Assembly (NCBI RefSeq): GCF_024519455.1
Contig: NZ_JALJRY010000039.1
Span: 34,235 to 98,234 of the forward strand
Length of the DNA: 64,000 nucleotides
Direction of reading: 5' to 3'
Source of the DNA: Streptomyces sp. STR69
GTDB lineage: Bacteria; Actinomycetota; Actinomycetes; Streptomycetales; Streptomycetaceae
The translations under genes were made by a program, and so were the position numbers. This document shows positions 16,383 through 23,936 of this stretch, one piece after another. The stretch's first letter is position 1. Every line of letters begins with the position of its first letter. A model generated the notes under the pieces. That model saw only the letters and a list, made by a program, of their open reading frames with translations. It was not told the origin of the DNA and made no database searches.

Positions 16383-18595
16383 TTGGTCTTCGGGTGGGGC
16401 GTCGAGCCGTATGCCGTGAGGAACTTGTCGCGGAAGGCGCTCATCTTCCACACCGGGGCGTCGTGCGCGGGGCGCAGGCCGTCCGTCCAGTTCCAACTGT
16501 CGATCTTCGCAAGGACCTTGGGGTCCTTGGCGACGATCGAGATCGGCACGTCACGGCTGGCGTGGTTGCCGCTGACGCGGGCGATCGGCTGGTGGTCGCC
16601 GAGGAAGACCAGCACGGTGTTGTCGTTGCCGTAGCGCTCCAGCCACTGGGTGAGGGAGTTCACCGAGTACTGGATCGACTTGCCGTACTCCTGGCGGGAC
16701 TTGGTGGTGTCGGCGATGACGTCGGAGGCCTTGTTGCCGGCCTTCTCGATCGCGTCGAAGATCGAACCGTTGCCCAGCTGGTCCCACGGGACGAGCTTCG
16801 GGATCGGCGCCCACGGCTGGTGGCTCGACGTCAGGATGATCATCGACATCAGCGACTTGCCGTCGGTCCGCGGCTTGCTGTGCACCTGCTTCTGGAACTG
16901 CTCCAGGGCGTACTGGTCGGGCATCGTCGACCAGCTGAACTTCGGTCCCTTGTAGCCCAGTTGGAAGGCGTTGTAGACCTTGTCGAGGCCGTAGAAGCTC
17001 TGCTCGGGCCAGCCCTTCTGCACGCCCGGCATCACGCCGACCGTGTCGAAGTCGCCGGTCTTCTTGAAGGCGTCGGTCAGGCTCAGGTGGTCGCTGGCCA
17101 TCACCGTGCGGTAGCGCTGCTGGTTGTTGACCCACAGCCCGGACATGGTGGTGGAGTGGCCGAGCCAGCTGCTGCCGCCGTAGGTCGCCGAGGTCAGCCA
17201 GCCGCTCTTCGCGGCGAAGCCCGCCTTCGACAGGGCCTTGGTGTCGGCGGCCAGGGTCTCGTCGACACCGGGCGCCATGATCGGGTCCTCGATCGCGCTA
17301 CGGCCGTAGCTCTCGATGAAGGTGAAGATCATGTCCTTGCCGCGCAGGTCCGGGACGAGCTGGCTGCCCGGGGTGTTGCCGAAGGCGTCGACCTTGGCGA
17401 CCTTCTTGAACTCCGCCTCGTCGCGCAGGGTGTTGCGGATCGCCACGGTGCGGAGCTTGAGGATCGCGGCGGTGTGGTCGGCGGCGAGCGGCACGTCGGC
17501 GACCTGGAGGCCGAAGGCCGTGCAGGTGATCCACACGGTGCCCGCGATCAGCGCGCCCCGGGACGCCCCTGCCTTGTGGGCGGCCAGCAGGTTGCTGAGC
17601 CGGACCGTGGCCAGCGCGACCAGGACGATCAGCAGCAGGACGAAGAGGATGACACCGACCGTGACGGCGGAGGTGACCGTCCCGCCGAGCGTGTCCACGA
17701 GATAGCCGCGGGCGTCGGCGAACAGGCTCCAGTCCAGGACGACGTTGAAGCCCCGGCCCAGGTATTCGTTGAAGCCCATGTCGAGCATGTTCAGGATCGC
17801 CACGACGGCGGTCAGCGCACCGGAGAACGCCGCCAGCACGATCCGCGGCCGGCGCGGCAGGCTCATCAGGACGGCGGCCCCCATGATCGCCTCGGCCGGC
17901 AGCCGCATGAACTCGGTGGGCTTCAGGCTGTTCAGCGTCGTCGGCATCAGCAGACACACGTAGACGACGGCGGCGGCGAGCACGGTGACGGTCCAGGAGG
18001 CGACGCGAGCGGCGACGGGGTGCTTCTCCCGCCAGCTCCGCAGCCGCCGCCGCAGGCCCAGCCGACTGCTCCAGGTGCGGGGGCCCGGTCGGGTGGGGCG
18101 GGGGGTGCTGTCCGAAGCGGGGGTTTCGGGGTCGGGGGTGACTCCGGGGGCGTCGGCGTCGGCCTCGGCATCCGTGACGGGCGAGCCGACGGGCGAGCCG
18201 CTGGCGTCGGCCTCGGCGCCGGAGTCCGCGGTGGCCTCCTCGGCGGCTTCGGCGACCACGGCTTCGGAGTCGGGGTCCTCGGAGCCGTCGGCGTCGGTGC
18301 CCGCGTCGGCGTCGGCGGCATCCGTGTTCTCGGCCGACTCGGGCTCCGCCGCCTCGGACCCGGTTTCGGACGTGGCCTCCGCCGGGGCCTCGTCCGGAGT
18401 TTCTACGAGTGTCTCGGCCCCGCTCTCGGTCTCGTCCCCGGCGTCGGTCGGTATCGCTGTCGCGTCGCCCGGTGCCGGTTCCGTGTCGGCGTTGACGTCG
18501 TTGGTGACGTCGCTGTCGATGTCCGGCGGCCGTACCTCGCCATCGGCTGCCCCGGCCGTGTTCGGTGACTTGCGCGTGCTCGTGTGCTGAGGCAA
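16379..18595 (-). CDS. LTA-synthase-like sulfatase-family membrane protein with long acidic N-terminus
   Basis: 738 residues if TTG 18595 (GGAAGG nine bases upstream) is the start; the frame stays open to 18667. Residues 1 to about 175 are low-complexity, made almost only of Asp, Glu, Ala, Thr, Ser and Pro. Then come about five membrane segments (first ASWTVTVLAAAVVYVCLLMP), and an extracellular alkaline-phosphatase/sulfatase domain. Metal-site motifs are FTFIESYGRSAIED near the start, the nucleophile region GGSSWLGHSTTMSGL and FLGDHQPIAR. The layout is that of lipoteichoic-acid synthases and phosphoglycerol transferases, so envelope polymer modification is likely. True substrate unknown. Confidence 0.82.
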   Translation of the reverse strand: MPQHTSTRKSPNTAGAADGEVRPPDIDSDVTNDVNADTEPAPGDATAIPTDAGDETESGAETLVETPDEAPAEATSETGSEAAEPESAENTDAADADAGTDADGSEDPDSEAVVAEAAEEATADSGAEADASGSPVGSPVTDAEADADAPGVTPDPETPASDSTPRPTRPGPRTWSSRLGLRRRLRSWREKHPVAARVASWTVTVLAAAVVYVCLLMPTTLNSLKPTEFMRLPAEAIMGAAVLMSLPRRPRIVLAAFSGALTAVVAILNMLDMGFNEYLGRGFNVVLDWSLFADARGYLVDTLGGTVTSAVTVGVILFVLLLIVLVALATVRLSNLLAAHKAGASRGALIAGTVWITCTAFGLQVADVPLAADHTAAILKLRTVAIRNTLRDEAEFKKVAKVDAFGNTPGSQLVPDLRGKDMIFTFIESYGRSAIEDPIMAPGVDETLAADTKALSKAGFAAKSGWLTSATYGGSSWLGHSTTMSGLWVNNQQRYRTVMASDHLSLTDAFKKTGDFDTVGVMPGVQKGWPEQSFYGLDKVYNAFQLGYKGPKFSWSTMPDQYALEQFQKQVHSKPRTDGKSLMSMIILTSSHQPWAPIPKLVPWDQLGNGSIFDAIEKAGNKASDVIADTTKSRQEYGKSIQYSVNSLTQWLERYGNDNTVLVFLGDHQPIARVSGNHASRDVPISIVAKDPKVLAKIDSWNWTDGLRPAHDAPVWKMSAFRDKFLTAYGSTPHPKTN

Positions 18596-18740
18596 CCCGA
18601 AGGTCCTTCCATGAGGAGCCCGTAGTCGGAGTGGCGGCCCGAACTGGGGAGGCAGGGCCGCCGTCATTCCGTACGAGTTGCCTCATGCCCCTGTTCACGG
18701 AACTGGGCAAACACCCGGCAAACGGCTTATCACCGTTGCG

Positions 18741-20678
18741 TCACGCGCCCCCTACCGCCGTGAGCAGTGCCAGCGGAGCCGCCGCCGACCTGGACTCCCG
18801 TACGCACGCGTGCGGGTACGGGACCGGCTCCGGGTGGGTGTCGCGGCCGTAGCCCGCGAGGACCTCCGGGAGGCGGTGGCCGGCTGCCGTCGCCGCGTCG
18901 ACCAGCGCGTGCGCGACCGTGCGGGCCTCGTCGTGCAGGCCGTAGCGCGAAAGGCCCAGCGTGATCAGTGCGTTGTCGTGCGGCCAGACCGAACCCCGGT
19001 GGTAGGAGAGCGGATGGTACGCCGCCTGGCCGGAGGCGAGCGTGCGGACGCCCCAGCCGGAGAAGAAGTCCGGTTCCAGGAGCCTGCGGCCGACCAGTTC
19101 GCCGTACTCCTTGTCGAGGAGACCGGACCACAGCAGATGCCCCGCGTCGGACGCCAGCGCGTCGACCTGGCGGCCCTCCCCGTCCAGCGCCAGCGCCGGG
19201 AAGGAGTGGTCCCGCATCCAGAAGTCCTGCTGGAAACGGTCCCGCAGGTCGGACGCCGCCTGCTCCAGGAGGGCCGCGTACGTCTCGTCCTCCCACACCG
19301 TCCGCGCCACCCACGCGGTACGGCGCAGCGCGTCGTACGCGTACCCCTGGGCCCCCGCCGCCATCACGGGACCGCTTGCGCGGGTGCCGTCGGCCCCGCA
19401 GATGGCGCCGGGGGAGTCCTTCCAGTTCTGGTTGGCCAGGCCGCCCTGGTCGGCGCGGTAGACCAGATAGCCGCGCGAGGTCAGGCCGCCGTGGTCGAGC
19501 ATCCAGCCGATCGCCGCGCGGGCGTTGGGCTCCAGACGGCGGGCGAGTGCCGTGTCGCCGGTCTGCTCGACATACGCGCCGAGCAGCACCAGGAACAGCG
19601 GGGTCGCGTCGACCGAGCCGTAGTAACGCCCGTACGGCACCTGCCCGAAGTGCGCCAACTCGCCGTGCCGCACCTCGTGCACGATCTTGCCGGGCTGCGA
19701 CACCGACTCGGGGCCGACCGCCGTGGCCTGGGTCGCGGCGAGCGCCGGCAGTGTGGCGGCGGCGAGTTGGGGGCGGTAGGGGAGCGCGAACAGGGATGTC
19801 AGCAGCGCGTCCCTGCCCAGCAGGGTCAGGAACCACGGTGCCCCCGCCGCCGGTACGCGCAGTTCCTCGCCGTCGAGGCCCGTCGCCGGGACCTGGAGCG
19901 AGGCCAGGTCCGACAGGCCCCGCGCGCAGGCGGCGGCCAACTCCGGCCAGCCGGTGGGGAAGGAGACGCCCTGGACGTACTCGCCCTCCAGCGCGAGGAG
20001 TTGCTCGTTCAGGGCGGACGGGGAGCGCGGTACTCGCAGGGCCCGCTTGTCGCCGTGCGGGCGGGCCATCACCCGCAGGGCCAGCTCGGCGGTGCCGTGC
20101 GGTTCGAGGTCCAGGGTCCACACCATGCGGCGGGCGCCGGTGCCGGTCTCCTCGACGCCGTCGGGGGCGGGCTCGGCCGTGACCGTCGTACAGGAGCGCC
20201 ATTCGCCGCGCTGGTAGGCGAACTCCACGCCGTCGTCGAGGACTTGGCGGGAGCGGGTGGCGCCGGTCTTCGCGTAGGTGCGGTAGTCGGAGCGCAGTTC
20301 GAACTGGTCGGTGAAGTCGGCGTCCGCGGTGACCGCGAGCCGGACCGTGGTCGGCACCGGCCGGTTGCTGGTCACCTTCAGCGACTCGACGAACGAGCCG
20401 TCACCGACGGCCTGTTCACGGAAGAGCGTGTGCGCGGGCGGCTCCTGGCGGCCACCGCGCGGGACCAGGACACAGCGCGCCATGTCCCCGTCGGCCACCG
20501 GTGTCAGTGCCTCCGGCACCGCGCCGTCGACCGTCAACTGCCAGCGGCTCAGGTGCCGGGCGTCCCGTACGAATAACCCGTCCGGGGAACTGCCGCCCCG
20601 TACGCCGCTGATGTCCCCGCCGTCGCCCACGGCTGCGAACGTCCCGCCGTGCACGAGCAGATGATGCCGGTCCGTCAT
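18741..20678 (-). CDS. Glycogen-debranching-type glycoside hydrolase (amylo-alpha-1,6-glucosidase family)
   Basis: 645 residues. The N-terminal beta-domain has the GDE_N-type pattern DGLFVRDARHLSRWQLTVDG. A bridging region follows, then a six-hairpin barrel. Recognisable segments are WFLTLLGRDALLTSLFALPY, YYGSVDATPLFLVLLGAYVE, NQNWKDSPGAI and YHRGSVWPHDNALI. No signal peptide is present, so it acts in the cytoplasm, probably on alpha-glucans, trehalose-type or glycogen branches; the exact bond is not determinable. Its ATG overlaps the stop of the downstream gene by four bases (ATGA). With that gene it forms an operon, and this is the second gene only in coordinate order: the MGH1-like gene is transcribed first. 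Confidence 0.85.
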   Translation of the reverse strand: MTDRHHLLVHGGTFAAVGDGGDISGVRGGSSPDGLFVRDARHLSRWQLTVDGAVPEALTPVADGDMARCVLVPRGGRQEPPAHTLFREQAVGDGSFVESLKVTSNRPVPTTVRLAVTADADFTDQFELRSDYRTYAKTGATRSRQVLDDGVEFAYQRGEWRSCTTVTAEPAPDGVEETGTGARRMVWTLDLEPHGTAELALRVMARPHGDKRALRVPRSPSALNEQLLALEGEYVQGVSFPTGWPELAAACARGLSDLASLQVPATGLDGEELRVPAAGAPWFLTLLGRDALLTSLFALPYRPQLAAATLPALAATQATAVGPESVSQPGKIVHEVRHGELAHFGQVPYGRYYGSVDATPLFLVLLGAYVEQTGDTALARRLEPNARAAIGWMLDHGGLTSRGYLVYRADQGGLANQNWKDSPGAICGADGTRASGPVMAAGAQGYAYDALRRTAWVARTVWEDETYAALLEQAASDLRDRFQQDFWMRDHSFPALALDGEGRQVDALASDAGHLLWSGLLDKEYGELVGRRLLEPDFFSGWGVRTLASGQAAYHPLSYHRGSVWPHDNALITLGLSRYGLHDEARTVAHALVDAATAAGHRLPEVLAGYGRDTHPEPVPYPHACVRESRSAAAPLALLTAVGGA

Positions 20679-22180
20679 CCCCGGTCCCCTCCCTTGACTC
20701 TCCTGGCGGCCTTGACTGCCTTGTCGTTGACTTCTGTGTCACTCATGCCGAACGTGCCGAGGCTCGTGCCGGACACGCCGTGCCCGGGGGGCTCGTGAAG
20801 CAGATCGAGGGTCAGTGCGGCGGTCCAGCTGAAGCCGGTCGCGCCGCACGCCTCGCCGTCGTACGGGTCGACGTACTCGGCGAAGTCGGTGGCGGCGGCC
20901 GTCTCCAGGGCGGCGTCGCGCAGTGCCTCCGCCCGCGTCTGCTCGCCGTGCAGCCGCAGACCGCGCTCCAGCAGCCAGCTCGTGTTGAACCAGGCCGGGC
21001 CGCGCCAGTACCGGTGCGGATCGAAGGCCTCGCCCAACAGGTCGTAGCTGGGCGGGAGTCGAGTGGTGTCGCCGAGCCCGAAGTGCGGGCCGGACGCCGT
21101 ACGGACGAGGGCCGTGACGATGTCCCGGGGCAGGTCGGGGAGGAGGAGCGGGATCAGGCCGGAGACGCTGCGCTCGGGGATGAGGGCGCCGGTGAGGGAC
21201 CCGCGCCCCGCGTCCGGCGTCTCGCCGCGCACGTCACGGCAGAAGAACATGCCCTCCGCCGGGTCCCACAGCCGCTCGATCAGGACCCCGGTGAGGCGTT
21301 CCGCGCGGGCGTGCCGGGCCGTGCCGGTCGCGCCCAACTCCCGTGCGATACGGGCGAGTGCGTGCTCGGAGGCGATGAGGAGGGCGTTGAAGGAGGGGTC
21401 CTCCACCGCGAACTCGCTTGCCCCGTCGGCGTATTGGCCGTCCCGGTAGTCCGTCGCGAGCCGCACGTACCGGCCGTAGTCGAGGTCCGTCGGCCGGTCC
21501 TCGGCCGCCCCGTGGTCGAGGTCGGCGCGCCGGAAGGAGCGGGCCGGGGCGGGTGTGATCCGGCTCAACGGGGCGTCCCAGCAGGGGCTGTTGTCCATAC
21601 CCTGTTCCCAGGGGTGCACGACGGACGCGAGTCCGCCCCCGCCCAGATCGCGCCGGTGCAGCAGATAGCGGTGCCAGGCGGCCAGCCGGGGGTAGACACC
21701 GGCGAGGAAGCCGCGTGCGCGGGAGAGGCCCGGGTCGGCGCAGTGCACCAGCCAGGCGGCGAGCGCGTGCACCGGTGGCTGCACGATGCCCGAGGTCTGT
21801 ACGGTGCGCGGGGCGCCCGCGGTGTGCCCCGCGGTCGAGGAGCGCCAGAAGTCGGGGCTCGGGAAGTACGCGTCGAGCGGTACGGAGGGGTTGAAGACGA
21901 TGTGCGGGATACGGCCGTCGCCCCACTGGGCGGCGAGCAGCGTCTCCAGCTCCGTCTGGGCCCGCAGCGGCGAGAGGTGCCGCAGACCGATCGCGATGAA
22001 CGCGGAGTCCCAGGACCACTGGTGCGGATACAGACCGCGCGAGGGGACTGTGGAGGCGCCCGTCCAGTTCGCTTCCAGTACGGCAGCCGCCCTGAGGTGC
22101 AGGGAACCTGACAAGGACGGCGGATCGTATACGAGGTGGTGCTCCACGGGGAGGGCTGTGAGCTGGGCAGTGCGATCCAC
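20675..22180 (-). CDS. Glycoside hydrolase of the MGH1/GH63-like (six-hairpin) group
   Basis: 501 residues from GTG 22180, which has GGAG six bases upstream. ATG 22222 in the same frame would add 14 residues but has no ribosome binding site. The all-helical barrel carries SRGLYPHQWSWDSAFIAIGL (with the probable acid Asp), HPWEQGMDNSPCWD, DPSFNALLIASE and YWRGPAWFNTSWLLERGL (with substrate-contact residues). This matches mannosylglycerate-hydrolase-like and glucosidase family members. Cytoplasmic, no signal. It overlaps the following debranching-enzyme gene by ATGA, and is divergent from a ROK regulator, which suggests a sugar- or compatible-solute-controlled catabolic unit. Confidence 0.82.
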   Translation of the reverse strand: MDRTAQLTALPVEHHLVYDPPSLSGSLHLRAAAVLEANWTGASTVPSRGLYPHQWSWDSAFIAIGLRHLSPLRAQTELETLLAAQWGDGRIPHIVFNPSVPLDAYFPSPDFWRSSTAGHTAGAPRTVQTSGIVQPPVHALAAWLVHCADPGLSRARGFLAGVYPRLAAWHRYLLHRRDLGGGGLASVVHPWEQGMDNSPCWDAPLSRITPAPARSFRRADLDHGAAEDRPTDLDYGRYVRLATDYRDGQYADGASEFAVEDPSFNALLIASEHALARIARELGATGTARHARAERLTGVLIERLWDPAEGMFFCRDVRGETPDAGRGSLTGALIPERSVSGLIPLLLPDLPRDIVTALVRTASGPHFGLGDTTRLPPSYDLLGEAFDPHRYWRGPAWFNTSWLLERGLRLHGEQTRAEALRDAALETAAATDFAEYVDPYDGEACGATGFSWTAALTLDLLHEPPGHGVSGTSLGTFGMSDTEVNDKAVKAARRVKGGDRG

Positions 22181-22222
22181 TCGGGACTCCACGAAACACA
22201 TCGTGCCGACCGGTTCGGTCAT

Positions 22223-22300
22223 GGCTACCGTAGGGTTACGTCTATTTAACACGCAAAACTCAATATGTAATGCAGGGTTGAGAAACACAAGGGGGTGCGC
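22223..22300. promoter_or_regulatory. AT-rich divergent promoter region between the hydrolase operon and the ROK gene
   Basis: This 78-bp gap is much richer in A/T than its surroundings (around CTATTTAACACGCAAAAC). On the minus strand TTGCGT, 18 bp, TACGGT is a possible promoter for the hydrolase operon. ROK repressors usually bind AT-rich dyads, so an operator here is expected, but I could not define a clean dyad. Confidence 0.45.
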
Positions 22301-23503
22301 ATGACGGGAAGAGGTCAAGGGAGCGCCGGAGATCTGCTCGAACTGGTGCGCACCGGGCGCGCCACGACCCGCGGCGCCCTCCAACAGGTGACCGGACTCT
22401 CCCGCGCGACCGTCGGCCAGCGCCTGGACCGGCTCTTCCGCGCGGGCTGGCTGCGCGAGGGTGCGGGCGGGCCCGTGGACTCCCCGTTGGGCGGCAGACC
22501 CTCGATCACCCTCGAGTTCGACGACGCCCACGCCGTGGTCCTCGCGGCGGACCTGGACACCCGCCACGCGCGCGCGTGCGTCCTCTCGCTCACCGGTGAG
22601 ATCCTCGCCGAGCACGGCGGCACGCTCGTCATCGAGGACGGCCCGGACGCCGTACTCGGTGAACTCGGCCGCTGGTTCGCCGAGTTGCTGGAGAAGGCCG
22701 GCCACCGGGCGTCGGAGGTGTGCGGCATCGGTCTCGCGGTCCCCGGTCCGGTCGACACCGACACCGGCCGGGTCGTCCAGCCGCCGATGATGCCCGGCTG
22801 GGACGGCTACGACATAAGAGGCCGTCTGGCCCGCGCTTTCACGGAACACACCGGCGCCCCCCGGGTACCGGTCCTCGTCGACAACGACGCCAACCTCATG
22901 GCCTACGGCGAACAGCGCACCGGACACCCCGACTGCCAGGCCTTCATCCTGGTCAAGGTCTCGACGGGCATCGGCGCCGGGGTCGTCGTCGGCGGTTCCA
23001 TCTTCCGGGGGATCGACGGCGGCGCCGGCGACATCGGCCACATCCGGATCCCGGCGGGCGCGCAGGCGCTGTGCCGTTGCGGGTCCTACGGCTGTCTCGC
23101 CGCCGTGGCGAGCGGTGGCGCCGTGGCGCGGCGGCTGGCCGATACCGGGGTGCCGGCGGCGTCCGGCTCCGATGTGCGGGACCTGCTGGCGTCGGGGCAC
23201 CCGGGAGCGGCGGCGTTCGCCCGGGAGGCGGGACGGCAGGTCGGGGACGTCCTCGCGACCGTGGTGACGCTGCTCAACCCCGGGGTGCTGATGATCGCGG
23301 GGGACCTGGCCGGAACCTCCTTCCTCACGGGCGTACGGGAGCTGCTGTACCAGCGGGCGCTGCCGCGCTCCACGGCTCATCTGCACGTACTGACCTCACG
23401 GCTCGGGGAGCGGGCCGGTCTGGTGGGCGCGGGCGCGCTGGTCGTGGAGTACCTGTACGCGCCGGAGCGGGTCGAGGAGCGACTGCTCGCGCTGGGCATG
23501 TGA
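22301..23503 (+). CDS. ROK-family transcriptional regulator (NagC/XylR type)
   Basis: 400 residues. An N-terminal winged helix (about residues 5-65: GALQQVTGLSRATVGQRLDR) is fused to a sugar-kinase-like ROK domain. That domain has GIGLAVPGPVDTDTGRV, LVDNDANLMAYGEQ, KVSTGIGAGVVVGG and the zinc motif CRCGSYGCLAAVAS. The Glu normally found after the last Cys of the ROK motif is replaced by Ala, so kinase activity is unlikely and regulation by sugar binding is the expected role. ATG 22301 follows a strong AGGGGG. It is divergent from the two-gene hydrolase operon. Confidence 0.9.
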   Translation: MTGRGQGSAGDLLELVRTGRATTRGALQQVTGLSRATVGQRLDRLFRAGWLREGAGGPVDSPLGGRPSITLEFDDAHAVVLAADLDTRHARACVLSLTGEILAEHGGTLVIEDGPDAVLGELGRWFAELLEKAGHRASEVCGIGLAVPGPVDTDTGRVVQPPMMPGWDGYDIRGRLARAFTEHTGAPRVPVLVDNDANLMAYGEQRTGHPDCQAFILVKVSTGIGAGVVVGGSIFRGIDGGAGDIGHIRIPAGAQALCRCGSYGCLAAVASGGAVARRLADTGVPAASGSDVRDLLASGHPGAAAFAREAGRQVGDVLATVVTLLNPGVLMIAGDLAGTSFLTGVRELLYQRALPRSTAHLHVLTSRLGERAGLVGAGALVVEYLYAPERVEERLLALGM

Positions 23504-23527
23504 CGTCCGCGGGCATGTGACGTCCGC
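23494..23527 (+). repeat. Exact 17-bp tandem duplication over the ROK stop codon
   Basis: GGGCATGTGACGTCCGC is repeated twice in a row with no change, at 23494-23510 and 23511-23527. The first copy contains the last codons and stop (GGC ATG TGA) of the ROK gene. It looks like a recent slippage event that did not change the protein. Confidence 0.9.
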
Positions 23528-23619
23528 GTTTCGGTCCGGAGACCCGTCCGCCGGCCGTCCGCATGGTGAAATCCGGTCGGGTGTGGAAGCGTGATTCTCG
23601 CCACCTTTGATAGGGGTGG

Positions 23620-23633
23620 CGCTCAGGTGAGCG
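23620..23633. promoter_or_regulatory. 14-bp palindrome, first copy, upstream of ppdK
   Basis: CGCTCAGGTGAGCG has six-base perfect arms around a two-base centre. The same sequence, with one centre base changed, recurs 101 bp downstream. Probable protein-binding site; the regulator is unknown. Confidence 0.5.
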
Positions 23634-23657
23634 GATCTTGCGCGGCTGCACTTCTCC

Positions 23658-23684
23658 AAGGGGTGGCACTCCGTGCCACCCCTT
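23658..23684 (+). terminator. Strong hairpin, probable terminator after the ROK gene
   Basis: AAGGGGTGGCA pairs perfectly with TGCCACCCCTT around the loop CTCCG. There is no U-run. It lies 155 bp after the ROK stop. It could equally be a structured leader element of ppdK. Confidence 0.6.
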
Positions 23685-23720
23685 GATCGTTCATCGATCG
23701 AAATCAGGCGAGCCGCAACC

Positions 23721-23734
23721 CGCTCAAGTGAGCG
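23721..23734. promoter_or_regulatory. 14-bp palindrome, second copy, upstream of ppdK
   Basis: CGCTCAAGTGAGCG, identical to the first copy except for one centre base. It lies about 200 bp before the ppdK start. Confidence 0.5.
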
Positions 23735-23936
23735 CAAAAACGCGCCGATGGACCTGGTTGCGTTCAAGAAGTGAAAACACCCGGCGGTGTTCGCTTGCCG
23801 AGCTTTGACTTTCGATCCGCTGGCGGACGACTGGTTACGGACGCATGACATGCAAGTGGACGTACCCAGGCGCCTTCGATCTGGGTATGTTCCTGGCCGT
23901 CAGGGCAGCCACCCGCGTCCCGAGGAGTCGAGACCC

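Larger units (their letters stand above)
23504..23936 (+). other. 433-bp gene-free leader of ppdK with several dyads
   Basis: No coding region is supported here. It holds three hairpins: 23599-23621 (CGCCACC with GGTGGCG), 23658-23684 (an 11-bp perfect stem) and 23863-23887 (TACCCAG with CTGGGTA). It also holds two near-identical palindromes, described separately. A TTGACT at 23803-23808 could be a -35, but no convincing -10 was found. Nearer ppdK, only the hairpin and ribosome binding site stand out. Confidence 0.6.

Noticed and set aside
22223..22300. A defined ROK operator
   Set aside because: The region is AT-rich but I could not find a dyad of the usual ROK form, so only a general promoter region is reported.
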